Notes under the pieces: model-generated
Databases searched by the model: none
What the model was told of the DNA's origin: nothing
What the model saw: the letters and a program-made list of their open reading frames with translations, nothing else
Assembly (NCBI RefSeq): GCF_002127325.2
Contig: NC_035448.2
Span: 119,244,538 to 119,308,537, forward strand
Source of the DNA: Helianthus annuus
Lineage: Eukaryota; Streptophyta; Magnoliopsida; Asterales; Asteraceae
DNA: 64,000 bases
Direction: 5' to 3'
In this document: in pieces, positions 12,401-23,604 of the stretch
Position numbering within the stretch: the stretch's first letter is position 1
Layout of the letters: each line of letters begins with the position of its first letter
Program-made: the position numbers and the translations under genes

Positions 12401-13317
12401 TGTTCCTGAGTTTTGACATTCGGTTCAAAGTTTGCGAATGGTGAAGTATTTCCGGATTGTGGAGTGTTTGAGGAAACACTTGAAGAGTTGTCAGCAATGA
12501 ACCCTGTCTGTATTTTTGGGCTTTGATTGGTTGAAACTGTAGGGTTGCCTTGGTAATATAGAGACACATCTTGCTGCACATTAGCTGATTTCATTTTCCT
12601 GATTTTCAGCAATTCCAATTCGTGGGCTTCGATCTTCTCGATAAAAGAGCTGAGATTGAGATTCACAAATTAGAATTATTCTTCAACATCATTAGATACG
12701 TGCCCCACTCATCATACGGAAGTGCATCACACAACTTATCAATCCATTCTTCATTTGTCTTTTTAATTTCCAAACGTTTCATTTCGACCACAAGGTGACA
12801 GTATCATTCGATTAACTGCTTTGTTGTCTCGCCTTTAATCCCAGTAAAGATATCAAATTCCTTTTTGATTAAGGCTTTCTTGCTCTTGATCATCGAAACA
12901 CTGCCTTTGAATTTCAGCTGTAACGCTTGCCAAATTGACTGAGCATTGTCTTCATGTTGTAATAGAACGAGAATGTCTTCCTTAATGGCCTGTTGCAGAA
13001 TGCTCACCATCTTCTTTTTAGCCTTGAAGTCAATCTGCTCAGTTTCCCTCACTCCCGATGGCCTTTTCCAATCCCACACCATTAACTGGTGGTACATACT
13101 TCTCCTCTATTTTCATCCAACACTCGAAGTGATTGGCTTGCACCCAGTTTTTGAAACGGCCGGACCAACCCGCATATTCTTCCAAACTCATGAGCTTCAG
13201 AGGCTTTTGCATCGTCCCCATCTTGTTTTCCATGTTAACGTCCTGCACTATACTTGCCGGACTTGGAGTAGCCATACCGCTCCCCGCAAACAAGTTATAA
13301 AAATCTTGATGTTCCAT
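9492..13317 (-). pseudogene. gag of element A, long, with two CCHC zinc knuckles
   Basis: The start is the ATG at 13317-13315 on the minus strand. The N-terminal part matches the Copia Gag (UBN2-like) fold, including the segment LLQHEDNAQSIWQALQLKF. The first knuckle, CFKCKERGHFKREC, lies near 12040-12000, and a second, CYRCSDIGHMARQC, near 10110-10070. Between them is a long acidic and Lys-rich region with coiled-coil potential. Frame changes occur near 13070, 12668 and 11540, and there is a stop near 12810. The protein would be over 1,200 residues, far longer than a typical Copia Gag, as is usual for Sireviruses. It ends in TAA 17 bases before the pol frame opens. Confidence 0.88.
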
Positions 13318-13951
13318 GTTTAGTGACAAATTTTCAAAAATCTTTAACTTTTTGATTAACAGATTGTTTTTCTTGAAAAACTTTTCACACAGACTGAGTT
13401 TCCAACCCTTGATCACGTACGAAATGGACTAACCGCTAAAAATATGATTTTTACACTCAAACAGGTCAAATAAGCGAAACTATAATCTAAGTGTACGTAA
13501 GAGCGAAACTACTTGTGTTCACAAAAGCGAAACTATGTGATGACCAAAAGAGCGAAACTACTTATGTCCTCAAAAGCGAAACTACTGAATGACCTCAAGA
13601 GCGGAACTAATATACTGACTAATAAGCGAAACCACTCGAGCGAAACATCAACACTGACACTTTGGAGCGAAACCTATGAGCGAAACCTCTGAAATGTCAC
13701 AATAAGCGAAACTACTGATTTCTAATGCCAGATAAGCGAAACCACTCAGTGTGACACAAAAGCGGAACTTATTCTCGAGCCATTTTAAGTCACTTTTAGG
13801 CTGTTTTTAGGTCTGAAAAGCTCAAGGGTTTGTTATTAACCAGCTTTACACTAAATGTCCAAATCTCATTCCAATTTTGTCCGTCTGAAAGGTCTGAAAC
13901 TCAAAAAGTGCTAAAAAAAGGCTTTGATTCGGGTCAACTAGCTCACAACTG
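13318..13951 (-). other. Untranslated leader of element A between primer site and gag
   Basis: This is the 5' leader of the genomic RNA. It holds GCGAAAC repeat block 3 and no convincing ORF. Confidence 0.75.
13471..13770. repeat. AGCGAAAC repeat block 3 (in the leader)
   Basis: About thirteen copies of (A/G)AGCGAAAC, with a few GCGGAAC, are spaced by roughly 15-30 bases. All are in the same orientation on the plus strand, so the RNA would carry GTTTCGCTT. Confidence 0.88.
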
Positions 13952-13963
13952 GCTCTGATACCA
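13952..13963 (-). other. Primer-binding site of element A (initiator-Met tRNA type)
   Basis: The minus strand reads TGGTATCAGAGC, complementary to the 3' end of plant initiator-Met tRNA. It starts 2 bases after the end of the 5' LTR. Confidence 0.95.
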
Positions 13964-13965
13964 AT

Positions 13966-14405
13966 TGAAGGACCGAGTTTGACCGTCGTTTGAGACAATC
14001 GGAGCTAGCAACTACCGAAAATGCAGCGGAAATACAAAATCGGCATGAATCAAAGCAAGAAAGGAGTAGAAACAGAAGTAATACACTTTAACACCGTTTT
14101 CTCATTCAACTTTCACAAAATACAAGGTCAGCAGGTCGGCTACACTTGTGACATCAACGTGCAAAATGAGAAAACACTTTGGGTATTTATAGGGGAATTA
14201 GTTTCGCTTATGTGGACAGACCATATGAGCGAAACCTTTTAACAAATAGTTTCGCTTAAATGGACATGTCCATATAAGCGAAACCTTTACACGAAAACCC
14301 AAATTTTACACTATTAACCCCTGTACAATACATAATTAACACATCTAGACCCTATACATTCGACAACTAAGACTAAGACGCAGGCTTTAGACTTATGCAC
14401 CAACA
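13966..14405 (-). repeat. 5' LTR of element A (440 bp)
   Basis: The plus strand starts with TG (13966) next to the primer site and ends with CA (14405); on the minus strand it begins TGTTGG, as in many Copia LTRs. A TATA box (CTATAAATA) lies at 14192-14184. Two palindromes built from GTTTCGCTT and AAGCGAAAC lie directly upstream of it (14201-14235 and 14249-14284). The second has 18-base arms with a single mismatch. The flank to the right is a Copia gag remnant. Confidence 0.9.
14184..14192 (-). promoter_or_regulatory. TATA box of the LTR promoter of element A
   Basis: The minus strand reads CTATAAATA. GTTTCGCTT lies 8 bases upstream, and two inverted pairs of this motif fill the next 85 bases (14201-14285), as U3 enhancer repeats would. 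Confidence 0.75.
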
Positions 14406-14860
14406 TATTTTGTTTTTAAGCATATCATCGTTTCCTACAAATTTTGCTTCCAATTCAGTCCAGATCGAATAAGCAGTTCCATCATGTTGAAGCAAAATCA
14501 AAATGTCCTCTTTGATTGCTTGTTGAAGCAGACTCACCATCAATTTTTCATCTCTATATTTCTTTTTCTCTTCAGCACTCATTTCTCTAATTGTTTGCTG
14601 AATACCATTCCTTGTAGGTTTAACATATTGTTCTTCTGTATGTTCCCACGCATCCAAGATAAGCTTCAACCCAATTTCCAAACCGTTCGGACTATGCATT
14701 GTAATCATCAATATCCATGAGCTTAGGCGGTTTTTGAGTTGTTCCAGTTTCATTTTCAAGTAAAGCATTCTGAGTAATTGTAATCGGACTAGCAAAGGCA
14801 TTGTAAAATTCATTGTTCATTGTTCAATTGTCCAAAAGTTCACAAATTCCAAGTTTCAGG
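14406..14860 (-). pseudogene. Element D: Copia gag N-terminal remnant, target of element A
   Basis: The ATG at 14820-14818 opens a Copia Gag start. Further on the segment LLQQAIKEDILILLQHD closely matches the Gag of element A, so D belongs to a related family. A stop near 14707 and frame changes break it. Its reading frame stops at the LTR edge of A (14405), and the rest of D must lie to the left of A, outside the window. On its right about 40 bases of D leader join directly to the pol end of element C, with no D LTR. That junction (about 14855-14865) is a deletion or recombination scar. Confidence 0.7.
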
Positions 14861-16998
14861 CGATAGACATTTCTTGAGGTTGGATACATGAAACACATCA
14901 TGTACCCCAGCTAGCTCTTCTGGTAGTTGTAGGCGATAGGCGACTGGTCCTATTTGCTAGATTACTGGGAATGGTCCTACATACCACTTAGTTTCCCTTT
15001 CTTTTCGAACCGTACTACTCCTTTCCAAGGAGAAACTTTCAAGAGTACCTTGTCACCGACTTGGAATTCTAGTGGCTTGCGTCGATTGTCTGCATAACTC
15101 TTCTGGCGATCTCGAGCCGTCTTTAGTCTTTCCTGAATTTGCGTGATCTTGTCAGTGGTTCCTTGTACTATTTCAGGACCTGATATCTGACTTTCTCCTA
15201 TTTCTGCCCAGCAAACTGGAGTTCTACATTTTCGTCCATACAGTGCTTCGAATGGGGCAGCTTCAATGCTTGCATGATAACTATTATTATATGAGAATTC
15301 AATTAAGGGTAGGTGGTCATCCCAGTTTCCACCAAAATCTATTACACATGCTCTGAGCATGTCTTCCAGGGTTTAAATCGTCCTTTCACTTTGTCCGTCT
15401 GTTTGGGGATGATAAGCTGTACTTAAATTTAATCGCGTCCCCATGGCTTCTTGGAAACTTGTCCAGAAATGTGAAGTGAAACGACTATCTCTATCCGATA
15501 CAATAGAGAATGGAACTCCGTGTAAGGATACTACTTCATCTACGTATAGTCTTGCTAATCTTTCCATGCTGAAAGTTTCCTTCATGAGTAGAAAATGAGC
15601 TGATTTGGTTAGTCAATCCACAATTACCCAAATCGCGTCGTTACCTTTTCTGGTTTTGGGCAACTTAGTAACAAAATCCATGTTTATTAGTTCCCATTTC
15701 CAAACAGGCATTTCTAATTGTTGGAGTAACCCTGAGGGTTTCTGGTGTTCTGTCTTAACTTGTGAACAAGTAAGACACTTAGCTACATATCTAGCTATGT
15801 CCTTTTTCATTCCTATCCACCAGAAATTATTTTTTAAATCTTGGTATATCTTATTGTTACTAGGATGCATGGTATACCTAGATTTATGGGCTTCCTCTAA
15901 AATCTTATTTCTTAACTCTCCTTGCTTAGGTACCCAAATCCTTTTCTTGTGGAATCTCCAAATTCTATCCGCACCTTGTTCCAATTCCTTTATTTTCCCT
16001 TTCATTCCTTCAGCATCATCCTTGATTGCTGTTTCTTGGATCTTCTTCAGTTGTTCCATTAAATCTAGTTGTAGATTTAATCTAAGAGCACGAACTCGTT
16101 TTTTCTTTTCATGATACTTATGACTTAAGGCATCTGCGACTACGTTTGCTTTTCCTTCGTGATACTGAATATCACAGTCGTGGTCACTTAGAATTTCCAT
16201 CCATCTTCTTTGCCTCATGTTTAATTCTTTTTGCCCAAATATGTACCTTAAGCTTTTATGATCTGTATAAACGGTAAACTTACTTCCATACAGATAGTGT
16301 CTCCAAATCTTAAGTGCAAAAATTATTGTTCCTAATTCTAAGTCATGAGTCGTATAGTTTTCTTCGTGCTTTTTCAATTGCCTTGAGGCATATGCAATTA
16401 CCTTTTTGCGTTGCATTAACACACATCCTAATCCTAACTTAGAAGCATCACAGTAGACTTCAAAATCTTCTGTTCCTTCAGGCAGGGCTAGAATCGGGGC
16501 GTTTGTTAATTTTTGCTTCAAGGTCCTAAAGGCCTCCTCCTGCCTGGGTCCCCACTCAAACTTTACGGCTTTACAGGTTTTAGTTAATGGTACAGCTATC
16601 TTAGAGAAATCCTTTATAAAGCGCCTATAGTATCCGGCTAACCCTAGAAAACTTCTAACTTCCATAGCTGATTGTGGGACCTTCCATTTGGTGATTGCTT
16701 CTATTTTGGAGGATCTACACGAATACCTTCGTGATTCACCATGTGTCCTAAAAATTGCACCTCCTGGAGCCAAAATTCACACTTCAAGAATTTGGCGTAA
16801 AGCTTCTCCTTTCTTAACAAAGCTAAAAGAGCATGCAAATGTGCACAATGCTCGTCCTGACTTTTGGAATAAATAAGTATATCGTCGATGAAGATAATTA
16901 CGAATTTATCCAAATATGGTTTACAGATCCTATTCATCATGTCCATAAATGCCGCCAGAGCATTTGTTAGTCCGAAGGGCATGACTGTAAACTCGTAG
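14861..16998 (-). pseudogene. Element C pol, second half: reverse transcriptase end, RNase H, integrase
   Basis: It continues the reverse transcriptase that is interrupted at 16998. Next come MPFGLTNA and the active-site [10 protein letters not shown] (about 16870), RNase H with [11 protein letters not shown] and [10 protein letters not shown], the integrase zinc-binding region HKSRYTMHP...CLTC, the integrase core with DFVTKLP, SDRDSRF and [11 protein letters not shown], and finally a stretch ending [13 protein letters not shown] at about 14870. In-frame stops lie at 15613-15615 and 15373-15375, with another near 14955. Frame changes occur near 16705 and 14985. No chromodomain can be scored because the end is lost. 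Confidence 0.9.
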
Positions 16999-19900
16999 TG
17001 TGACAGCCCTCACAATTACAGGTATCCGTACACTTAATTAATATTTAATTTGTGCTTAATGACTGTGCTTGATTACAACTGTGATTAAACTGCTTACTGA
17101 TTTCTGTTACATACATACATATGCATCACATTTCATACTGTCACTCCATTTATTTCACACAAACTTTAGTGACAAACTTGATGCACAAAGCACAGTTAGC
17201 ACACTGAGCGGATAACCCAGAAAACATGCTGACAATGCCAGCACCTAGACAGACAATGTTTTTGAGGCCAGTATGAGCCAGAGACAGGGTACTACACTAG
17301 TAGGGAGTGTAGGGAAGTGAGGACCATAAAACTGCGTCACTAGGTGATAGTCATAGTGCCGGGAAGTGCCTAAAACACACTCAAAATGCAGAATTCTGCA
17401 CTTAATAACAAAATTCAGCATTTAATTATGCTAGTAATGTGCAACAACTTGACTAAATGGTCCTGTATACTTTCCAAAGTGTTGGGAATTAATTGTATCA
17501 CAAAAAGTATTATAAAAGACACCTTACGGATTAAGCACTTTAACGGAACAACACCCAACCGAACAATCGGACTTTACCCAGAACAAAAAAAAAATATTGT
17601 TAAACACATTGTTTTTATTTTTCTAAGCTAGTTAGGGTCCTCGAACACCCTAACACACTATATATTATATAACACACCATAAACCACTAACTATAAACCT
17701 TTGATTTCTAACTAAATTAGTAACTAATACTTGGAGACGGTTACCATGGCTGTCCCCACCCATGGATTTGTTCAATATTTTAATAGCCTATGTTGGTGAT
17801 TAAGGAGCATAATACACAAAGGTTAAAGGGTGGAATTGGTTTATAAAAAGGCACAAGAGGTTATAACATTTCATTCTCAACACAACTTCTAACAAGCACT
17901 CTCCTCTCTTCTCTCTTCTTGCTCGGCTGAAACCACACACACCACCATCACCATCATCAAGTTCATTTCATGCAATCTCTAGTGATCCAAAGGTGTTAGA
18001 GATCATACAACTAAGCTCGGTGTGTTCGGAAGCTCAAGGACCTCTCTCATCTTCTTTTATCCACCACTTTTCATCACTTGAACTCCCCTAGCCTTGAGCT
18101 AGTGGTAAGAACTTAGATCCTTGCATTTTACATGTTGTTTAAGTGGTTAATGAAGTATAATGATCAAAATGTTAAGAACCCTAATGAATCTTATGAAGAA
18201 GTCTTGAACATAAACTAACTTAGTGATGAAGTATTGTTGAAATGGTTAAGAAATTATGATATTCTTGTGTTATGATGCTTGTTGATTATTGTTTGCTAGT
18301 AGAAATGATATGGATCATCATATGGTCTTGCTAGATCATGATTAAAAATATGATCTAGCAAGATGAGAAAATAGGAATGTTGTAGGATGATGGAACCATC
18401 CACACATAAACTATGAACTTGAATGAATGAATGTTTTCTTGAAAAATAAAGATCAAAGTAGGTTATAATCTTGTAGATCTAAAGATCGATGAGTGGTTTT
18501 TTTGAAAGAACCAAGTGAAAAGTATGAGTTTCGTTAAAACTTGGATCTTACATAAACTAAGCACATTTTTAGTGGGTAAACAAGTGTAGAAACACTTGTG
18601 TAATAAGAAAATTTTACAAAGAAATATTTTTAGAAAATATGGTTGGAAGTTGTAAACACTTAAACTCTTTAAAAATGAAGTTTTTAAAGAACTAATCACA
18701 TTTTAAAAGGTAACAAGACTTACTAAGTATGCTAGCAAGTTACTACATGTTTTTTTATAAATTTTCAAGTTCATGAGTTTATATTTTATGCTTGTTTTTG
18801 GCAAGTTTGGTAAGTAGAAGTTGTATATTGTTGATTGAGAGTTGTTTGAATGAATTTTTGAAAAGAAAATGATATGCTAGTAAGCATGGACACCTCCATT
18901 TACAAAGGAAACTCTGGCGAAATTTTTCTAAAAATCCAACACTTAGAAAATATTTTTTCTAGCAAGTGTTTACGATCATATTTTTAACCTTGTTTTCAAA
19001 ATAAACTTCGTCATGATTTTTATTACAAAAATACTAAGTGCTGGAGGTTGATTTTCGTAAATAAAATTTGATAAATATATATTTAGAATATATATTTCAT
19101 ACTAAAACTCTTGTGTGATTATTTGTTTATTTTGTGAACTAGTTATATTATTTTTAGGGTAAAATAATATAACTTATGTAAACCATGAAATTACGACTCC
19201 AAAATGATACCAAAACTCTCACGAGGTAAATATTTAAGTTACGCATTTGTTATAGCAATACGAAACGCTAAGACGTAACTTATGTAATATTTCAGAAAAA
19301 TACTTTTACACGTATAATTTTGGTAAAATATTATTTTGGAGAATTTGTGAAGTAAAATATAATATTTTTGGGAAAAATATATATATTTTGAATTAAGATG
19401 TTTTAGAGAAATAATTTAAATATATTTTTCTAAGTGGGACTTAAAATATATTTTTCAGAATTACAAGTGTACATGTATAAATACACCCATCCTTGGGAAG
19501 GGAATACACATATAAAATACTTGAGAAGTGTGGATACGAAATAGTTGCCTAACTATTTTCCTAAAAACAAAATTTAAGTTAAAATAATTATTATTATTTT
19601 AACAAGTAGTTACAAACTTGGGATAATATCAAAGTAACGCAACTCAAAACACTAAGCCCTGAATCAAGGCACGGCCCGTTCGTCTAAAAGACATTAGTAC
19701 GTGTAAGTCGTCGCGTAGCAGACCGAGTTTGGATTGACGATTCTATTCAGGAGACACACTTCTGTGAGTTCATGTCCCCCTTTTCTCTTTACTGTTTTCA
19801 GTTTTATACTTCGGGGGTGAAATACATGCGACAATTATTACAGACATTTATTTACATGGTATGGTTAGCTTAGGGAGGGTTTTTACTACTAGATCATGTG

Positions 19901-20585
19901 AAGGGGGTACAACACTTAAGGCCATCAATCCTCGTTGTTAGGACCGAGGGACATGAGTGATAGATCTATTTGGGTGTTGAGAGCCCACACCCATGAGGCC
20001 GGGGCGACCCATAGAGGTGACTGTGTCTTACAGCCGAAGCCCGGTAACAAATTGGCTAGGTTTGAGTCTTCCTGCACCTTTTCACACTTACCAGTGGCTT
20101 TGCGACCCATTGGTGATCTCTTTTTCCTTATTGCTAGATACCAGGGACTTTTATTCATACTTTGAAGGTTTATACATACTCACTTTTACATGAACTCGCT
20201 CAACTTTTGTTGATTTTTCAAATTACATGTATTTCAGGAAATTAATGGATCCGACGAGGTGTGCAATTGTGTTAAGCTGCGTAGTGAATAACGATGTCAT
20301 CCAGGTTTAGGAGGTGTATCCCTTACCTGGACGGGTTACATGTCTTTAAACCACATTTATATTCAAGTCTTTTGTTGTGTCATATGAACACGCTTTAATC
20401 ATGTCATGGTTGTAACTTGTTTTATGTGTCGACATTTTAAACAATGATGTTGTGGTAACTTTAAACTTAATGAATGGATGATCATCATGTGTTTTATTTT
20501 CATATAGCATTGTTATGATTGTTGCTATGGTATTAAGAAGTCACACCAAATAAACCCACGCTTCCGCAAAAGCCAGGGTGTGACA
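16999..20585 (+). repeat. 5' LTR of element B (3,587 bp)
   Basis: It starts TGTGACAGCC directly after target CGTAG (16994-16998) and ends TGTGACA before the primer site. A TATA box (TATAAAA, 17842-17848) lies in a context shared with the 3' LTR (41944-41950). Downstream of it is a CT-rich, ACC/ATC-rich stretch typical of a 5' UTR. The rest is AT-rich with no coding frame. Confidence 0.95.
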
Positions 20586-20588
20586 GCT

Positions 20589-20600
20589 TGGTATCAGAGC
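20589..20600 (+). other. Primer-binding site of element B
   Basis: TGGTATCAGAGC begins 3 bases after the LTR end and is of initiator-Met tRNA type. Confidence 0.95.
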
Positions 20601-20761
20601 CTCGATCATAGGGAACTAGGATTCTTTCTTGAGTCTAGACTATGATCACTAGGGCTCTCACGAAAACATTTTTACATTGCATACACTAAACGTCCAGATC
20701 CAGGGTACAAAACATTTTTACAAACAAAAAGGCACAAATACACTTTTCAAAATTTATATTT

Positions 20762-21007
20762 CAGTCTTAGAGACTGAGGGAGTTTAGCCTTAGAGGCTTG
20801 GGAGGTTCAGTCTTAGAGACTGAGGGAGGTTCAGTCTTAGAGACTGAGGGAGGTTCAGTCTTAGAGACTGAGGGAGGTTCAGTCTTAGAGATTGGGGAGG
20901 TTTAGTCTTAGAGACTGGGAGGTCGGTCTTAGAGACCAGGGGGTTAGTCTGAGAGGCTAGGGAGTTCAGTCTGAGAGGCTGGGAGGGGTAGTCTGGGAAG
21001 ACTAGGA
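20762..21007 (+). repeat. Tandem hairpin array in the leader of element B
   Basis: Eleven units of about 24 bases each contain a short inverted repeat, typically CAGTCT-TAG-AGACTG, joined by GAGGGAGGTT-like spacers. Several units change both arms together (AGCCT/AGGCT, GGTCT/AGACC, TAGTCT/AGACTA), which keeps base pairing. Confidence 0.85.
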
Positions 21008-21095
21008 GGATTACTTGCTTGCATTATTGTGATTTACGTGTTTATTTGATTTCATGTTGATATATGTGCATATGTGTGGTTGTGTTATAGACACC

Positions 21096-22640
21096 ATGCC
21101 ATCATCTTCAGATACTAGAGTATCGGACACTTTGGATCCTATAGCGATCGTGTCGGACGATGAGATTCTGTCAGAGAGTAAGGTCTACACGTCAGACACT
21201 ACTAGCACGGATGAGGATGACTTCCAGTCGTTTGCTCTTCCTGATTTTGGAGATGATATTCTTATTGCTGATGGCCCTTTCTGTGGGGATCTACCTCTTC
21301 TTCAGGTCCCTGCTCCTCTGCCGCTTGCTGCAGTTCCTCTCGAGGATCTGCCTCATGATGAGTTCGCCGATGATGACATCTATTTGTTCCTAGAGGGTCC
21401 CCCAGAGGGTGACCAGGATGGTGTGGCCCTCATGGATGCCGATGTCCCTTTTGCTAATGATCCTGTTGTCGACCCTATTGTTCCCTTGGCTGAGATTCCT
21501 GCTAATGTGCCCATTGCTGATCCTGTCATTCCAGTCGAGGCTCCCATTGAGGAGGCTCCTTTTAATCCGTTTGGTCCTTACTCCTTCGAGTCTATAGCGT
21601 CCGCTTCACTTCACGCCCAGGGCGTACAGCTCTATTCCTCTGATTCCGACTCAGACATGGCGATGGTTGTTGGGTCTCTCGTTTTCCTCGACGTTGACCC
21701 AGAGCCAGAGGTTGAGTTTTTGCCTGATGAGCCTGCTCCTGTTGGTCCAGAGCCGGTCGTTGCTTATGACCCCATTGAGGCCCCAGATGTTGCACATTTG
21801 TCAGACCCTTTACCTGAGGCTGGTCATGTCGATATACCAGACATAGCACCACCTGTCATTGTTGCGCCCGTCGATTTACCACCGATTTCTGATGTTCCTG
21901 TTATTGATGCACCCATTGTTGCACCTGTAGCACCTGTTTCGGCCCCTGTGCATGCTGACCATGCACCGTTTGCTTCTCACATTGATCCTCGTTATGCTGA
22001 CACCCGTAACGGGTGGATCGAGGATAATGACTACCCACCGTTTGTGTTACCTGTCTCTCCTCCTGTAGCACCTGTTTCCACACCTACTGAGATTCCATTG
22101 TTCCACCCACACACCTCTGACGTACATCGCACTGATCTTCCCATCACATTCCTCCAGGACATTCCGCCACCTCGTCCTGGGGAGGGTTCATCGAGGTAGT
22201 CGCCTATTTTTGCTCCACCTGTATCGTCATCAGTTCCGTTCATGTCCCATTTCCCTCATACTGCACCATCATTCGTACCTTCGAGCGAGCCGTTTCTGTG
22301 GGCTTCGCCCAATGTTATGCCATTATCAGACCCGTACCACCCTTATCATGTGGGGTACACAACAGAGGACATACTCGTCTCTCTACAGCTACAGCAGGAC
22401 GCACTGAGTCATCGCATTCAGGAGTTAGAGAGAGCTCCACGTCCTCCATGCCACTGTCATACTCCTTTTGCCGCACCGCACACTCCCCTACCGTTTCCCC
22501 CTGATTCGGATGTTCGTTTCCTTACATCTGAGCAGCAGATTGCCTATTTGCTGCGCGTCATTCATGCCTTAGAGGAGGATTGGGTACACATGCGCCGGTT
22601 GCTTTTCTCTCATCTTCCTCCTCCTCCGCCATCGGCATAG
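21096..22640 (+). pseudogene. Extra acidic, Pro-rich ORF upstream of gag in element B
   Basis: The ATG at 21096 opens MPSSSDTRVSDTLDP. The frame runs about 514 codons to 22640, with a single in-frame TAG at 22198-22200, beyond which the same frame continues. The protein is rich in Asp, Glu, Pro, Val and Ala, with repeated PVxAPV-type words, and so is probably disordered. The last ~60 residues look helical (SLQLQQDALSHRIQELE, then EQQIAYLLRVIHALEE) and end in a Pro run. I recall similar ORFs before gag in other Asteraceae Gypsy copies, but I know no function. It could be expressed from the genomic RNA ahead of gag. Confidence 0.7.
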
Positions 22641-22996
22641 ATATTTTTGGTTTGATGCAGGTAGATCATTTTGGTGAGAAAGTCATGATTGGGCCAGCTT
22701 GCGAAGACTTTTTGGAAGACCACGCTTTTGTACATGATTTGTGTAGACATATTTGTATTTTTGGGGGTGATGTAACCCCATGATCTTATTTTGATATGTG
22801 ATCTACTGTAAACATGTGAAAACGATATGGTGGTCTTGATTAATGAAAGCCCAAAGGCAACGTTCTCACTACATGCTTTGTTGAATTATTTGTTTTAATT
22901 TTATAACATGAGATGTTATGTGGTTGATGAATGTTACTATATATACATATTTACTATACTTACTATGACCTGACCAACATGATCATCTTTTAGAAG
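22641..22996 (+). other. Spacer between the extra ORF and gag of element B
   Basis: About 355 bases that are AT-rich towards the gag start, with no coding frame I trust. Confidence 0.5.
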
Positions 22997-23144
22997 ATGC
23001 CTGCACGACGAGACGCGCGCATGCCCACTACTGAAGCGGAACTCCAGGGGATAATTGCCGCGGCTATAGCTCAGTATGCGGCCTCCCAAGTAGAGACAAG
23101 CGGGAATATCTCGAACAACAACGACAATAACAATCCACCCAATA
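22997..23144 (+). CDS. Element B gag, exon 1
   Basis: The ATG at 22997 opens MPARRDARMPTTEAEL, followed by an Ala-rich helix and an Asn-rich linker. The direct frame stops at 23192-23194, but a GT donor at 23145 (AATA|GTAATG) and an acceptor at 23236 connect it in phase to the conserved Gag core. Confidence 0.7.
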
Positions 23145-23236
23145 GTAATGTTAAGTCACTTGAGACATATTACGATACATTTGGATATTTCTAGCACGTC
23201 CACTAATACCATCTGTAAATTCTAACGTATGTGCAG
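23145..23236 (+). other. Predicted gag intron of element B (92 nt)
   Basis: The donor is GTAATG and the acceptor TATGTGCAG|GG. It is phase 1 on both sides and contains an in-frame stop that splicing would remove. Element H has an intron of similar size and the same phase at nearly the same place. Confidence 0.65.
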
Positions 23237-23604
23237 GGTGCACCTGCAAGCAATTCCTTGACTGTAAGCCCGTAAATTTCGACGGCACTAGAGGTGCTGT
23301 TGCGTTTGTCAGGTGGGCAGAAAAGACAGACTCTGTCCTAAGGATGAGCAAGTGTACTCCTGAGCAACAAGTGACATACATCTCAGGGCTGTTTCTTGAC
23401 GGTGCCCTATCGTGGTGGAATCTGCAATTGCAAACTTTGGGAGAAACGGCGGCTTATGCGCTAACTTGGAATGAGCTGAAGGAGCTCATGAGGAAGAAGT
23501 ACTCTTCGCGAGCTGAAATACAGAAGCTAGAAACTGAGTTCTGGCACCTAAAAATGGAAGGTCCCAAAATTGCAGAATATGTTCAAAGGTTTCATGATTT
23601 GTCC
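23237..23604 (+). pseudogene. Element B gag core, cut by element F
   Basis: It encodes the retrotransposon Gag core, with CKQFLDCKPVNFDG, LDGALSWWNLQLQTLG and AEIQKLETEFWHLKMEG. It breaks off at FHDLS where element F inserted at TGTCC (23600-23604). The frame resumes directly after the second TGTCC copy at 36949. Confidence 0.93.

Larger units (their letters stand above)
1..14405 (-). mobile_element. Element A: Sirevirus-type Copia LTR retrotransposon, 3' end outside window
   Basis: Reading right to left the order is 5' LTR, initiator-Met primer site, repeat-rich leader, gag with two zinc knuckles, pol in Copia order (protease, integrase, reverse transcriptase, RNase H), a polypurine tract just after pol, a spacer, then a long env-like gene that runs off the left edge. 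A 3' env-like gene and a purine tract behind pol are family traits of Sireviruses. All coding parts carry frameshifts and stops, so this copy is dead. The 5' LTR is followed on its right by a Copia gag fragment, the insertion target. The 3' LTR is not visible, so LTR dating and the target duplication cannot be checked here. Confidence 0.9.

Noticed and set aside
18463..18699. 78-codon minus-strand frame in both LTRs of B (again at 42558-42794)
   Set aside because: AT-rich LTR sequence antisense to the element; the composition (Phe/Leu/Lys) is as expected by chance.
19925..20193. Small ORFs in the 5' LTR of B and the matching 3' LTR (44022-44263)
   Set aside because: They differ between the two LTRs in length and frame and overlap on both strands; chance frames.
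20762..21007. CRISPR-like array
   Set aside because: Regular short hairpin repeats, but spacers are nearly identical and the context is a plant retrotransposon leader.
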